This document shows, piece after piece, positions 42,959-50,794 of a stretch of DNA of 64,000 nt. The position numbers and the translations under genes were made by a program. The notes beneath the pieces are model-generated. The model ran no database searches, was not told the DNA's origin, and worked only from the letters and a program-made list of their open reading frames with translations. The DNA is from an uncultured Pelagibacteraceae bacterium (GTDB lineage: Bacteria > Pseudomonadota > Alphaproteobacteria > Pelagibacterales > Pelagibacteraceae): NCBI GenBank assembly GCA_902617025.1, contig CACMVB010000004.1, positions 1-64,000 of the forward strand. Reading direction: 5' to 3'. How positions within the stretch are numbered: position 1 is the stretch's first letter; the number at the start of each line of letters is the position of its first letter.

Positions 42959-43015
42959 TTTTTCTCCGTCTTTCTGGAGAAGAATGAACGAAGCATAATT
43001 CTGTTCATCTTCTCC
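42953..43015 (-). promoter_or_regulatory. Mutually exclusive hairpins over the leader start sites
   Basis: Three segments are seen on the minus strand: A, GGAGAAGATGAAC (43015-43003); B, GTTCATTCTTCTCC (42989-42976); C, GGAGAAAAAATGAAC (42967-42953). B pairs with A over 13 base pairs with one bulged T, or with C over 7 plus 6 base pairs around a small internal loop. A contains the ribosome binding site and ATG of leader ORF 1; C contains those of leader ORF 2. Only one hairpin can form at a time, and ribosomes on ORF 1 cover B. Confidence 0.55.
42955..43008 (-). CDS. Leader ORF 1 of metY, 17 residues
   Basis: The ORF (MNRIMLRSFFSRKTEKK) starts three bases after the AAAAAGGAG that ends the SAM-V aptamer, so the riboswitch would gate this ORF rather than metY directly. 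The stop overlaps the start of leader ORF 2 (ATGA). No regulatory methionine or cysteine codon run is present, apart from two Met codons. It is supported by position and overlap only. Confidence 0.45.
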   Translation of the reverse strand: MNRIMLRSFFSRKTEKK

Positions 43016-43066
43016 TTTTTAGTACTTCGGCATTTGCCAGGTGTACAATATGGTTCAAATACCCGG
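43012..43066 (-). promoter_or_regulatory. SAM-V riboswitch
   Basis: The minus strand holds the SAM-V core pattern: GGGTATTTGAACC, ATATTGTACACC, then GAAGTACTAAAAAGGAG. In this family SAM joins the 3' strand CTAAAAAGG into a pseudoknot and hides the ribosome binding site, switching translation off. Here AAAAAGGAG is the ribosome binding site of leader ORF 1. Identification is by remembered consensus; boundaries are approximate. Confidence 0.85.
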
Positions 43067-43085
43067 TTTAATTTCAGATTGTTCC

Positions 43086-43114
43086 AAAAAAAAACCACCG
43101 GCTAAAGCGGTGGT
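43086..43114 (-). terminator. Intrinsic terminator between the two SAM riboswitches
   Basis: ACCACCG (43114-43108) and CGGTGGT (43100-43094) form a seven-pair stem with a seven-base loop, followed by nine T (43094-43086). It stands 13 bases after the SAM-II aptamer. Its loop side, CGCTTTAGC, is perfectly complementary to the aptamer 3' strand GCTAAAGCG, giving a competing antiterminator. Confidence 0.9.
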
Positions 43115-43127
43115 CTAAGTGACTAAT

Positions 43128-43178
43128 GCGCTTTAGCAGGATTTATAAAGCGCCCGCAAGTTGCCTTAACTCAGCGCT
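43128..43178 (-). promoter_or_regulatory. SAM-II riboswitch
   Basis: The minus strand reads AGCGCTGAGTTAAGG, then TTGCGGGCGCTTTATAAAT, then TGCTAAAGCG. This matches the SAM-II H-type pseudoknot: P1 AGCGC/GCGCT, the AU-rich loop, and the conserved GCTAAA 3' strand. When SAM binds, GCTAAAGCG is held in the pseudoknot and the downstream terminator can form. The aptamer begins at about the predicted transcription start. Confidence 0.9.
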
Positions 43179-43185
43179 AAAAGAT

Positions 43186-43214
43186 TTATAACAAGAATTT
43201 CAGGATTTTGTCAA
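43186..43214 (-). promoter_or_regulatory. Strong sigma-70 promoter of metY
   Basis: TTGACA (43214-43209) and TTATAA (43191-43186) are spaced by exactly 17 bases. The predicted start falls at about 43179, one base before the SAM-II aptamer. The -35 box is eight bases past the gshB stop. Confidence 0.8.
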
Positions 43215-43221
43215 CTGTCAA

Positions 43222-44139
43222 TTAAATATTATTCCAGAACAATTTTGCAAGGTTTATTCCAGATAAATCTTTGTATGCAGCGAGACCAGTAGGGCTAGTA
43301 ACATTAATATCACCAATTAATTTCTCTTGTACGAAGTCTATTCCTGCAAAATATATATTATTTTGCACTAACAATTTTCCAATCGCTTTGCTTGCATTAA
43401 TTTCTTTCCTTGTGAGTTTTGTTAATTTCGCTTTAGCTCCTTTGCTCATATTAGATAAAATACTTCCTTTTTTAGGTATCCTAGAAATAGCACCCACAAT
43501 CTTTCCTTTTATGATAAAAACCCTTTTATCACCCTTAGAAACACCAGGTAAAAATTTTTGAAAAAATAAATGATTATTAGTTTTTATTAATTTTCTAATT
43601 TTGCTTGAGTTAAATGTTTTAAATAAAATTACGTTATTACCACTAAAACCATTAATAGGTTTTGTTACAACAGCTTTGTGTTTTTTAAAAAAATTTTTAA
43701 TTTCTGAAAGGTTTTCACTGATTAAAGTTGGAGGCATATACCTCATGAGATTAATTGAAAATAGCTTTTCAGATATATTTCTTACAGCAAAAGGGTGATT
43801 TATTATCTTAACCTTCTTAGAAATATGGTTTAGTAAGAATGTTGTATATAAATAACGATTATCAAAAGGCGGATCGTTTCTGATTAATATAATTTTAGAT
43901 CTTTCTAAATCAAAACTAACAGTTTTAAGCAATGAATAAAATTTCTTTTTATTTTCATTGATTTTTATATGTTTACAAAAAGCTAAAACTTTTCCATTCA
44001 AAAAACTCAAATTTTCTGGTTCAAAATAATATATTTTGTAACCTCTTTTTTGCGCTTCAGATGCTAAAAGAATAGTTGTATCAGTTTTGATATTTACTTT
44101 TTTAAGATCAGAACCCTGAATAGCTAAAATTTTCTTCAT
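43222..44139 (-). CDS. gshB: Glutathione synthetase
   Basis: GshB joins glycine to gamma-glutamylcysteine with ATP. The 305-residue ATP-grasp protein shows RNDPPFDNRYLYTTFLL (substrate lid region), VVTKPINGFSGNNV (ATP-binding lysine and loop), QKFLPGVSKGDKRVFIIKGKIVGA and the C-terminal metal/glycine site INVTSPTGLAAYKDLSG. All are GshB hallmarks. It overlaps the end of gshA by 32 bases, an unusually long overlap that places both genes in one transcript and may couple their translation. Confidence 0.92.
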   Translation of the reverse strand: MKKILAIQGSDLKKVNIKTDTTILLASEAQKRGYKIYYFEPENLSFLNGKVLAFCKHIKINENKKKFYSLLKTVSFDLERSKIILIRNDPPFDNRYLYTTFLLNHISKKVKIINHPFAVRNISEKLFSINLMRYMPPTLISENLSEIKNFFKKHKAVVTKPINGFSGNNVILFKTFNSSKIRKLIKTNNHLFFQKFLPGVSKGDKRVFIIKGKIVGAISRIPKKGSILSNMSKGAKAKLTKLTRKEINASKAIGKLLVQNNIYFAGIDFVQEKLIGDINVTSPTGLAAYKDLSGINLAKLFWNNI

Positions 44140-45451
44140 GATTTATTAAGAAATCTAATTTTTTTGTTTTATTATATTGCTCAATCAACATTTCGGCTCT
44201 AGTTTTTTTATTACTAATTATTTCCTCTATATGTTTTAAATAAATAGTTTCATTTTTCCCATTTTTATTCATTTCATTTCTTTTTTCTAAGCCTTTTTTT
44301 GACAAATCTAAAAATATTTTTGCCCAATCAATTAATTTTTTATCGTGAAGCAATGTACTTAATCCATGTTTAGGGGCGTTTATGTATGCTTCCATAATTT
44401 CCTCTTTTTTCCAATTTTTTATTATCTCATAAGTTTCCTCTAAAGACCCATAAATTAAACCAGTAAAAAACGAGGGCCCATTGCAAATACACCCAAAGTT
44501 ACAAGTATCTAACGATCTAAATTCAATGACTTGTTTTAATCTTATCTCAGTAAAAATAGTACCTAAATGATTTTCAAAATCTTCTAAGGTTGGTATGTTT
44601 CCTTTTAAAAAATTTAAATTACCATTTAAAAAATCTTTGAAATTTTGACCATTAGGAGAATGGTATTTTCCTTTTTTTTTAAGAAATAAAATTGGGTAAT
44701 TTATTACATAATCAATATATTTTTCAAAATTAACATTTTCAAAAGTGATTGGCATTATCCCACCTCTATAAGTTTCTTGCCAAACTTTCCCCCTATATGA
44801 CAAAAAACCTGATGGTTTGTTTTCGTAAAAAGGAGAATTTGCGAATAAAGCAATTGTTAGAGGTGCTAAGTAATTCCCTATCTTAAACTTTTTTTCAAAA
44901 TCTTCTTCAGAAGTGTAATCGTAATTTATTTGAATACCTGCAGTTTTATACATCATGTCCAAACTTAGCTTACCTTTTTTAGGCATTTCAGTTGTCATAA
45001 TTTTGTAACGCTCTTTTGGACTTTTAGGGATATCAATTAATTTATTAAATGGGTCATACGCAATTGATGAAGTAGTAATATTTGTCGACTTAAAAACTTC
45101 ATTCAGTTCATTAAAATGAGAACTATTTTCTGAACAAACTGAATGTATGTTTTTAAACGGTGCACCTGATAATTCATATTGAAATCCAGGTTCAGTCGTA
45201 ATTTTTTGATTTTCTCTTTTTAACCCGATTAATTTATCTTTCTCTAGTTGTGGAACCCAGCCTTTTTCTTTTAAAATTTCAAATATTTTCTTAATTTGAT
45301 CATAATTAACTCTTTTTAAATCTGTTCTATTAAAAAGAAATTTTTCATGCTCAACGCCAATTTTAAGATTTGTATCTTCTTTAATACCGTCGTTAAAATA
45401 TTGAATTAACTGGCTTTTATTTTCAATGAATGAAGTTGATTTATTAGTCAA
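44108..45451 (-). CDS. gshA: Glutamate-cysteine ligase, plant/alphaproteobacterial type
   Basis: This is the first step of glutathione synthesis. The 447-residue protein is of the GCS2 family found in plants and alphaproteobacteria rather than the E. coli type. It has GVEHEKFLFN near the start, ITTEPGFQYELSGAPFKNIHSV, MMYKTAGIQINYDY, and EIRLKQVIEFRSLDTCN. Two cysteines (CNFGCICNG) lie near the redox-control region known in plant enzymes, but equivalence is not established. The start overlaps the end of the glyoxalase-like gene by eight bases. Confidence 0.9.
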   Translation of the reverse strand: MTNKSTSFIENKSQLIQYFNDGIKEDTNLKIGVEHEKFLFNRTDLKRVNYDQIKKIFEILKEKGWVPQLEKDKLIGLKRENQKITTEPGFQYELSGAPFKNIHSVCSENSSHFNELNEVFKSTNITTSSIAYDPFNKLIDIPKSPKERYKIMTTEMPKKGKLSLDMMYKTAGIQINYDYTSEEDFEKKFKIGNYLAPLTIALFANSPFYENKPSGFLSYRGKVWQETYRGGIMPITFENVNFEKYIDYVINYPILFLKKKGKYHSPNGQNFKDFLNGNLNFLKGNIPTLEDFENHLGTIFTEIRLKQVIEFRSLDTCNFGCICNGPSFFTGLIYGSLEETYEIIKNWKKEEIMEAYINAPKHGLSTLLHDKKLIDWAKIFLDLSKKGLEKRNEMNKNGKNETIYLKHIEEIISNKKTRAEMLIEQYNKTKKLDFLINHEENFSYSGF

Positions 45452-45842
45452 ACGTTTTTAACTCTAATACATTTCCATTTGGATCTTCGATAAAAAATGT
45501 ATTTTGCTCAAATTCAGTGCCTTCAAATCTAGTGTAAGGTTTGTCGATGTAGTTAATTTTATTAGCTTCAATATTAGCTTTGATTTTATTAAAAATATCT
45601 TTTTTTAGATGCACACCAAAGTGTGGAACTGGAACTTGACCCATATCCACGTCATGTCTTTCTCTTGGAAGTTTCATGGATGTTTGATGTAAAGTAAGTT
45701 CATTACCCCAAAAATCTATGTCGACCCATTTACCGTCTTCACGATTACCAGTTTTACATCCTAAAATATCTGTATAAAAAGCTTCTGCTTTTTTTAAATC
45801 TCCAGCTGGGATTGCCAAATGAAATGAGTTACTCATGGGCAT
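45444..45842 (-). CDS. Glyoxalase/VOC superfamily protein
   Basis: The 132-residue protein has two beta-alpha-beta-beta-beta modules. It starts [24 protein letters not shown] and ends [17 protein letters not shown], with candidate metal ligands His8, a His in VPHFGVHL, and the final Glu. VOC proteins include glyoxalase I, dioxygenases and resistance proteins. Coupling to gshA hints at a glutathione-dependent reaction, but that is inference. The first ATG (45842) is used; a second at 45836 is possible. It is divergent from cysE. Confidence 0.8.
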   Translation of the reverse strand: MPMSNSFHLAIPAGDLKKAEAFYTDILGCKTGNREDGKWVDIDFWGNELTLHQTSMKLPRERHDVDMGQVPVPHFGVHLKKDIFNKIKANIEANKINYIDKPYTRFEGTEFEQNTFFIEDPNGNVLELKTFD

Positions 45843-45891
45843 TTTTATATATTCTTCTTTAAATTTATCAAGTAGTCATTATATACATCTT

Positions 45892-46467
45892 ATGAACGAT
45901 TATTTAGAATCTATAAAAAAAAGAGATCCTGCGGCAAAATCTATACTGAGTATCATTCTCACGTACCCCGGCGTAAAAGCAGTTTTCTTTCATCAAATAT
46001 CAAACTTTTTTTATAAAGCTGGGTTTGACCTAATAGCAAGAATTATTTCACAAACAATAAGATTTTTTACAGGAATTGAAATTCATCCTGGGGCCAAGAT
46101 TGGTAAAAATTTATTTATTGATCATGGTATGGGTGTAGTGATCGGTGAAACTTCTGAAGTTGGAGACAACGTTACTATATATCACAATGTCACTTTAGGC
46201 GGAAGTTCTCCAAGCATAGATAGCGAAAGACAACGACATGAAAAAAGACATCCTACGATTGGCAATGATGTTGTGATCGGGTCAGGTGCACAAATAATTG
46301 GACCAATTAAAGTTGGTAACAATTCTAGAATAGCAGCTAACGCAGTTGTGGTAAGAGATGTTCCAGAAAACGCAACGATGGTTGGCATTCCTGCTAGAGC
46401 AGTCAAGTTGGAAAATAAAGGTAGTTTCAGACCTTATGGTGTAGATGATAAAGTAAAAGATGAGTAA
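45892..46467 (+). CDS. cysE: Serine O-acetyltransferase
   Basis: CysE acetylates serine to O-acetylserine, the sulfide acceptor for cysteine synthesis. From the ATG at 45892 the product is 191 residues, beginning [17 protein letters not shown]; the open frame 19 codons further upstream is not family-like. It has a helical N-domain and a left-handed beta-helix of hexapeptide repeats ([38 protein letters not shown]). The catalytic His lies in [11 protein letters not shown]. The last eight bases overlap msrB. Confidence 0.92.
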   Translation: MNDYLESIKKRDPAAKSILSIILTYPGVKAVFFHQISNFFYKAGFDLIARIISQTIRFFTGIEIHPGAKIGKNLFIDHGMGVVIGETSEVGDNVTIYHNVTLGGSSPSIDSERQRHEKRHPTIGNDVVIGSGAQIIGPIKVGNNSRIAANAVVVRDVPENATMVGIPARAVKLENKGSFRPYGVDDKVKDE

Positions 46468-46837
46468 AGACTGGGATCCAAACTTAACTCCAGAACAAAA
46501 TTATGTTTTAAAACAAGAGGGAACAGAGTCCCCAGGTAGTAGTCCTTTAAATCAAGAAAAAAGAGAGGGTTCTTATCACTGTGTAGGGTGTGGAACAAAA
46601 TTATTTGAGTCTACAACTAAATATGAGAGTGGTTCAGGCTGGCCTTCTTTTTTCGAGTCTATTCAAGGGGTATTCGAAGAAAAAAAAGATATGCACATTG
46701 GTTATCCAAGAACTGAGTATCATTGTAAAAAATGTGGAGGTCATCATGGTCATGTTTTTGATGACGGTCCAAAACCTACTGGAAAACGATATTGTAACAA
46801 CGGTATCTGTTTAGTCTTTAAACCAAAAGGCGAGTAG
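46460..46837 (+). CDS. msrB: Methionine-R-sulfoxide reductase MsrB
   Basis: MsrB repairs the R form of methionine sulfoxide. The 125-residue protein has two CxxC zinc pairs ([20 protein letters not shown]), the substrate pocket [12 protein letters not shown], and the catalytic cysteine in [10 protein letters not shown]. The second cysteine in that segment, in place of the more usual serine, could act in resolving. It overlaps cysE, so cysteine supply and methionine repair are co-expressed. Confidence 0.94.
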   Translation: MSKDWDPNLTPEQNYVLKQEGTESPGSSPLNQEKREGSYHCVGCGTKLFESTTKYESGSGWPSFFESIQGVFEEKKDMHIGYPRTEYHCKKCGGHHGHVFDDGPKPTGKRYCNNGICLVFKPKGE

Positions 46838-46952
46838 TTATACACAAACCAATTAAGTGTTTTAATACAACTTATCAAAAAATTATAATCTATTTTGTCA
46901 TGTCCTCTAGACCAAGGCGACACAAGTTTGTAAGATTATCATTTCATCCACC

Positions 46953-47510
46953 ATGAAGAAGCAAATTATTTCCCTACTGATAATTATATTCTCATTAATT
47001 TCATTTCATACTCACGCATCAGAACAAAATTGGAAACCAGTTCAGGATGGAGATAAGATTATCTTAATTAGACATGCTAAAGCCCCGGGTGGCGGCGATC
47101 CAGAAGGATTTAAAATAGATGATTGTAAAACTCAAAGAAATCTCGACATGATGGGCATTAATCAAGCAAAAAAAATTGGCGAACTCTTTAGAGAAAAAAA
47201 AGTTAAAATTAATCAAGTTTTATCAAGTCAGTGGTGTAGGTGCAAAGATACCGCTAAATATGCTTTTGGCAATTTCAAAGAATTTTCTGCATTAAATTCT
47301 ACTTATACTCCTCCATACGATCAAAATGAAAAACAGCAGATTAAGGACTTAAAAAAATATGTAAATAATTGGAATGGTAAAGGGGGAAACCTAGTTTTAG
47401 TTACGCATTATGTAATTATCTTGGCGATAACCGGAGAAACAGCACGATCTGGTGAACTAGTCATTACTGATAAAAATTTTAAAGTTTTATCTACAATTAA
47501 TACTTTTTAA
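46953..47510 (+). CDS. Secreted histidine-phosphatase superfamily protein
   Basis: The 185-residue protein has a signal peptide (cleavage likely after THAS, about residue 23) and the histidine-phosphatase catalytic motif LIRHAKAPGG. The second catalytic His lies in VLVTHYVIILAI. SSQWCRCKDTAKYAF replaces the usual SPxxRxxxTA core. It should be periplasmic and act on a phosphomonoester, possibly for phosphate scavenging; the substrate is unknown. The 115-base spacer upstream has no gene. Confidence 0.8.
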   Translation: MKKQIISLLIIIFSLISFHTHASEQNWKPVQDGDKIILIRHAKAPGGGDPEGFKIDDCKTQRNLDMMGINQAKKIGELFREKKVKINQVLSSQWCRCKDTAKYAFGNFKEFSALNSTYTPPYDQNEKQQIKDLKKYVNNWNGKGGNLVLVTHYVIILAITGETARSGELVITDKNFKVLSTINTF

Positions 47511-47851
47511 AAAAATATAAAATATCCAACTGTTATTAAAATTAAATACTCGATAAATGTTTTAATTTTTAAAAGAGTATTCTTATCCTGAAATTTGTTA
47601 TTAATGAATAAAGTTAATCGAGAAAAAGCCAAGTGAACCAAAACAATACTCAAAGCTATACCAAGTAAAGCATGGTAAAAGCTAAAATTTTTAAGGCCAT
47701 AAAAGCAAGCTGCGATAAACGTGAACCAGGATATATTGGTCACAAATAAAGTAATTAAAAAACCTGATCCTTTTTTAAAAATACTTTGAGACTTAATGAA
47801 AGTATATGACCACAAAAGAGTGAATAAAAAACCTGCGTATTTAATTATCAT
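47507..47851 (-). CDS. Four-span membrane protein, unknown
   Basis: The 114-residue product has about four hydrophobic spans with aromatic borders (FLFTLLWSYTF, NISWFTFIAACFYGL, HALLGIALSIVLVHLAF, IEYLILITVGYFIFF). No family was recognised. It is convergent with the histidine phosphatase (four-base overlap at the ends) and divergent from ccdA. The steady spacing of spans and lack of charged insertions support a real membrane protein. Confidence 0.55.
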   Translation of the reverse strand: MIIKYAGFLFTLLWSYTFIKSQSIFKKGSGFLITLFVTNISWFTFIAACFYGLKNFSFYHALLGIALSIVLVHLAFSRLTLFINNKFQDKNTLLKIKTFIEYLILITVGYFIFF

Positions 47852-47901
47852 GAGCCAATATTGTAATTGCGGTAAAGTTTAAAGGCAAATATAAACATAA
47901 T

Positions 47902-48618
47902 ATGATTATTAAACTTATGTTCGCTTTTGGGGCTGGATTTATAAGTTTTCTCACCCCTTGTGTACTTCCAATTATCCCAGGTTATATTTCATATATTACT
48001 GGAAAAGATTTAGGGGAAATAGATAAAGACAAATCTATAGTTTTGACTAAAACTATTCTTTTTTCACTAGGTTTCTCATTTGTTTTTATAACCCTTGGAG
48101 CTGCCGCCTCTGCAATAGGAAACGTGCTTCTTTTCTTTTCTAATGAATTACGGATTGTTGCAGGATTAATAATTATTATTTTTTCATTACAAATGTTAGG
48201 TTTTTTAAATTTTTCTTTTTTAAACACTGAAAAAAGAATTCAAACTAATTCTAATTATAAAGATCATTATGCATTTCCTTTTATAGTTGGTGCGGCTTTT
48301 GCTTTTGGTTGGACACCTTGCATTGGTCCAGTTCTAGGTTCAATAATTGCTCTGTCTGCTACTGAAGCTACTATTAGCAAAGGGGTTTTATTACTATCAT
48401 TTTATTCTTTAGGATTAGCTATCCCATTTATATTATCCGGATATTACATGAGTAGATTTTTAAATTCTAAAAAAGGTTTTGGAAAATATTATGGAACTAT
48501 TACAAAATCTGGCGGAGTTATTCTTTTAATTACTGGCATCTTGATTACTACAAATTATATTCAAGTTATTAGCTATTATATTTTGACGACCTTTCCAATT
48601 CTCGCTAAGGTTGGATAA
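47902..48618 (+). CDS. ccdA: Cytochrome c biogenesis / thiol-transfer protein CcdA
   Basis: CcdA carries reducing power across the inner membrane to periplasmic thiol proteins, needed for cytochrome c maturation. The 238-residue protein has six spans with the two conserved cysteine-proline sites: FLTPCVLPIIPGYISYITG in span 1 and FGWTPCIGPVLGSI in span 4. Its stop overlaps the ribokinase start (TAATG). It fits the thiol and redox theme of this stretch. Confidence 0.92.
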   Translation: MIIKLMFAFGAGFISFLTPCVLPIIPGYISYITGKDLGEIDKDKSIVLTKTILFSLGFSFVFITLGAAASAIGNVLLFFSNELRIVAGLIIIIFSLQMLGFLNFSFLNTEKRIQTNSNYKDHYAFPFIVGAAFAFGWTPCIGPVLGSIIALSATEATISKGVLLLSFYSLGLAIPFILSGYYMSRFLNSKKGFGKYYGTITKSGGVILLITGILITTNYIQVISYYILTTFPILAKVG

Positions 48619-49520
48619 TGAGCGAAATAACAGTCTTAGGAATTTTTGTCGCTGACATAAGTTTTTCTGGATCTAAAATCCCATCAATAGGTGAAACTAT
48701 TTTGGGAAAAAAATATAATGTCGGTCCAGGAGGAAAAGGTTGCAATCAAGCCATAGCAATTGCAAGACTTGGCGGAAATACAAACTTTATAAGTAAAATT
48801 GGTAAAGACGCATACGGAGAGTTAGCTCTTAAAACTCTTGAAAAAAATAAAATTTCTAAAGAAAATATAATTCAAGATGGCAATCAACAAACTGGTGTAG
48901 CTGGAATTTTAGTTGATCAAAATACTGGAAAAAATGCAATAAATGTAATTGTAGGTGCCCCAAGTTCTTTAAAGATAAGTGAAATTGAAGAACAAATTAA
49001 TTTAATAAAAAGATCAAAAATTTTTTTAACTCAACTAGAGGTTCCAAAAGATGTTACATTACATTGTTTGAAAATTGCTAAAGAGAATGGATGCATTACT
49101 ATTTTAAATCCTGCACCAGCATCTGAAATTTCAAAAGAATTTTATAATAATATTGATTTTTTTACGCCTAATGAAACTGAGGCCGAATTTTATACTGGAA
49201 TAAAGATTACTAGCGAGAATGAGGCAAAGCAGGCAGCAGATAAACTTTTAAATTTAGGAATTAAAAAAGTAATAATAACTCTTGGAGAAAAAGGGCTCTT
49301 TTATTCTGATGGAAAAGAAGAAACTTATTTAAAAGCCAGTGCAGTAAAAGCTATTGATACTACTGGCGCAGGAGATGCTTTTAATGGGGGTTTAGCTTTT
49401 GGGTTGTCTAAAGAAAAACCAATAAAAGAGTGTTTAGATTTAGCAAATAAAGTTGCTGGAATTTCTACTACAAAACTTGGTGCTGGTGATGCTATGCCTT
49501 TTTTAAAAGAAATAAATTAG
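48618..49520 (+). CDS. rbsK: Ribokinase (PfkB family)
   Basis: The 300-residue PfkB kinase has the N-terminal signature VGPGGKGCNQAIAIARLGG and the C-terminal catalytic motif DTTGAGDAFNGGLAFGLS, with the base Asp in GAGD. Also present are TPNETEAEFYTG and ITLGEKGLFY. The overall pattern fits ribokinase, which phosphorylates ribose at O5. No ribose transporter is adjacent, so another sugar or nucleoside is possible. It is coupled to ccdA and convergent with the glutaredoxin. Confidence 0.85.
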   Translation: MSEITVLGIFVADISFSGSKIPSIGETILGKKYNVGPGGKGCNQAIAIARLGGNTNFISKIGKDAYGELALKTLEKNKISKENIIQDGNQQTGVAGILVDQNTGKNAINVIVGAPSSLKISEIEEQINLIKRSKIFLTQLEVPKDVTLHCLKIAKENGCITILNPAPASEISKEFYNNIDFFTPNETEAEFYTGIKITSENEAKQAADKLLNLGIKKVIITLGEKGLFYSDGKEETYLKASAVKAIDTTGAGDAFNGGLAFGLSKEKPIKECLDLANKVAGISTTKLGAGDAMPFLKEIN

Positions 49521-49771
49521 GTTAAAAGCTTATCTAATTCTCCACTTCGATTAGCTTCTTGAAGTTTATCATTCCCACCAATGTAATGATCGCCTATAAA
49601 AATTTGAGGAATAGTTCTTACACCATTCGTTCTTTGTAGCATTTCTTTAGCATTAGCTGGATCTGCCCAAATATCAATTTCCTCTATTTCAACATTTTTT
49701 GCTTTTAATAAAGCTTTTGCTGCCGCGCAAAATGAGCAGGGATTGCCAGTATACATTGTAACTTTTTTCAT
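49517..49771 (-). CDS. grxC: Glutaredoxin 3 (dithiol)
   Basis: The 84-residue protein is a classic monomeric dithiol glutaredoxin: active site NPCSFCAAAK (CxxC at residues 12-15), cis-Pro in RTIPQIFIGD, and the glutathione-binding GGNDKLQEAN. It uses glutathione made by GshA and GshB, encoded in this same region. It is two bases downstream of the TIGR03643-type gene and shares that transcript. Confidence 0.93.
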   Translation of the reverse strand: MKKVTMYTGNPCSFCAAAKALLKAKNVEIEEIDIWADPANAKEMLQRTNGVRTIPQIFIGDHYIGGNDKLQEANRSGELDKLLT

Positions 49772-49773
49772 AA

Positions 49774-50070
49774 TTAATATATATCAGTTATTTTTATTTT
49801 TTCTCTAAGTTTTTTTCTACCTAATTTAAACTTTTTTCTATGCTTGATGCTAGTATTATGTACTCTTTTTCTCCATAGCCTAAAAGAACCTGGTTTTAAA
49901 TTTTTTCTCATTATCTTAATAACTTGAGACTCATTTTTTCCAGTTTTTTCTTTTATTTCTTCAAATGTAATCCTATCAGCCCATGCAGCCCAAATAATCC
50001 AATTATCATCCTTTTCTTTTGGCTCAGGGTTTTTAATTCTTGTTTGAGGGATAAAACTTTTTTTCTTCAT
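49774..50070 (-). CDS. DUF2805/TIGR03643 family protein
   Basis: The 98-residue protein carries WIIWAAWADRITFEEIKEKTG, then ESQVIKIMRKNLKPGSFRLWRKRV, the full signature of the TIGR03643 (DUF2805) family. The family looks like a small helix-turn-helix domain with a very basic C-terminus, so nucleic-acid binding is likely, but no function is established. It precedes grxC on the minus strand and is divergent from a LysE-type exporter. Confidence 0.85.
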   Translation of the reverse strand: MKKKSFIPQTRIKNPEPKEKDDNWIIWAAWADRITFEEIKEKTGKNESQVIKIMRKNLKPGSFRLWRKRVHNTSIKHRKKFKLGRKKLREKIKITDIY

Positions 50071-50095
50071 AAATTTATATATAGTAACAAGTTAA

Positions 50096-50710
50096 ATGTT
50101 TCCAACAGACTATATAATATTTTTACAAATCATTTTATTTTTATTTATTTCTCCAGGTCCGCCCAGAGTTGTAATTGTTTCACACACATTAAACTATGGA
50201 TTAAATAGATCTGTTTGGACTGCATTGGGAGATATATCTGCAAATACTATCCAAGCTATTTTAGTAGTGTTTTTAATTGGCTCTTTTTTAAGTGATAACC
50301 CTCAAGTCCTTTACTATTTAAAATGGGCAGGGATATTTTATATAGTTTATTTAGCCTATGACACTTTTAATTCTAAAATAAAAAGTTTTAATTCTAAAGA
50401 TCAAAATTTAAAATCACCACTATCGTTTTATAAAGATGGATTATTAGTTGCAGGTTTAAGCCCAAAAGCACTTTTATTTTTCGGAACAATTTTTCCTACT
50501 TTTATTAATTTCGGATCAAATATCATTTCACAGTTTGTAATCTTATTGATTACTTATGTAGTTTTAGATTTTTTAACGTTAATGATTTATGGATTAGCAG
50601 CTGAAAAAATTTCAGTATGGTTAAGAAGTAAACCAAAGCTATTAAATACAATTTCTGCGTGTGTTCTTCTAATTTTAGCAGTTTACATTGCTGCGACACA
50701 GAATTTTTAA
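50096..50710 (+). CDS. LysE/RhtB-family amino acid exporter
   Basis: The 204-residue protein has about six membrane spans and the family start: a hydrophobic stretch then ISPGPPRVVIVSHTLNYGLNRSVWTALGD, matching the SPGP motif of RhtB/LysE exporters. LVAGLSPKALLFFGTIFP is the second conserved block. It likely exports an amino acid; the substrate is unknown. It may belong with the liv genes that follow, but a promoter-like site lies between. Confidence 0.85.
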   Translation: MFPTDYIIFLQIILFLFISPGPPRVVIVSHTLNYGLNRSVWTALGDISANTIQAILVVFLIGSFLSDNPQVLYYLKWAGIFYIVYLAYDTFNSKIKSFNSKDQNLKSPLSFYKDGLLVAGLSPKALLFFGTIFPTFINFGSNIISQFVILLITYVVLDFLTLMIYGLAAEKISVWLRSKPKLLNTISACVLLILAVYIAATQNF

Positions 50711-50723
50711 TCAATTCTAACTG

Positions 50724-50752
50724 TTGTCAAAATCTCTATTTCTTGTTTTAAT
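50724..50752 (+). promoter_or_regulatory. Candidate promoter for the amino-acid binding-protein gene
   Basis: TTGTCA (50724-50729) and TTTAAT (50747-50752) are 17 bases apart. The -35 region and following bases (TTGTCAAAATC) resemble the metY promoter (TTGACAAAATC). A ribosome binding site, AAGAAGGGA, precedes the ATG at 50795. Confidence 0.45.
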
Positions 50753-50794
50753 TATTTAATTTTAATTAATTAATTAATAACAAGAAGGGAAATA

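Noticed and set aside
46838..46846. TTATACACA, a perfect match to the loose DnaA-box pattern
   Set aside because: A single copy; several such matches are expected by chance in 64 kb of AT-rich DNA, and no cluster or AT-rich unwinding region with nearby dnaA or origin genes is present.
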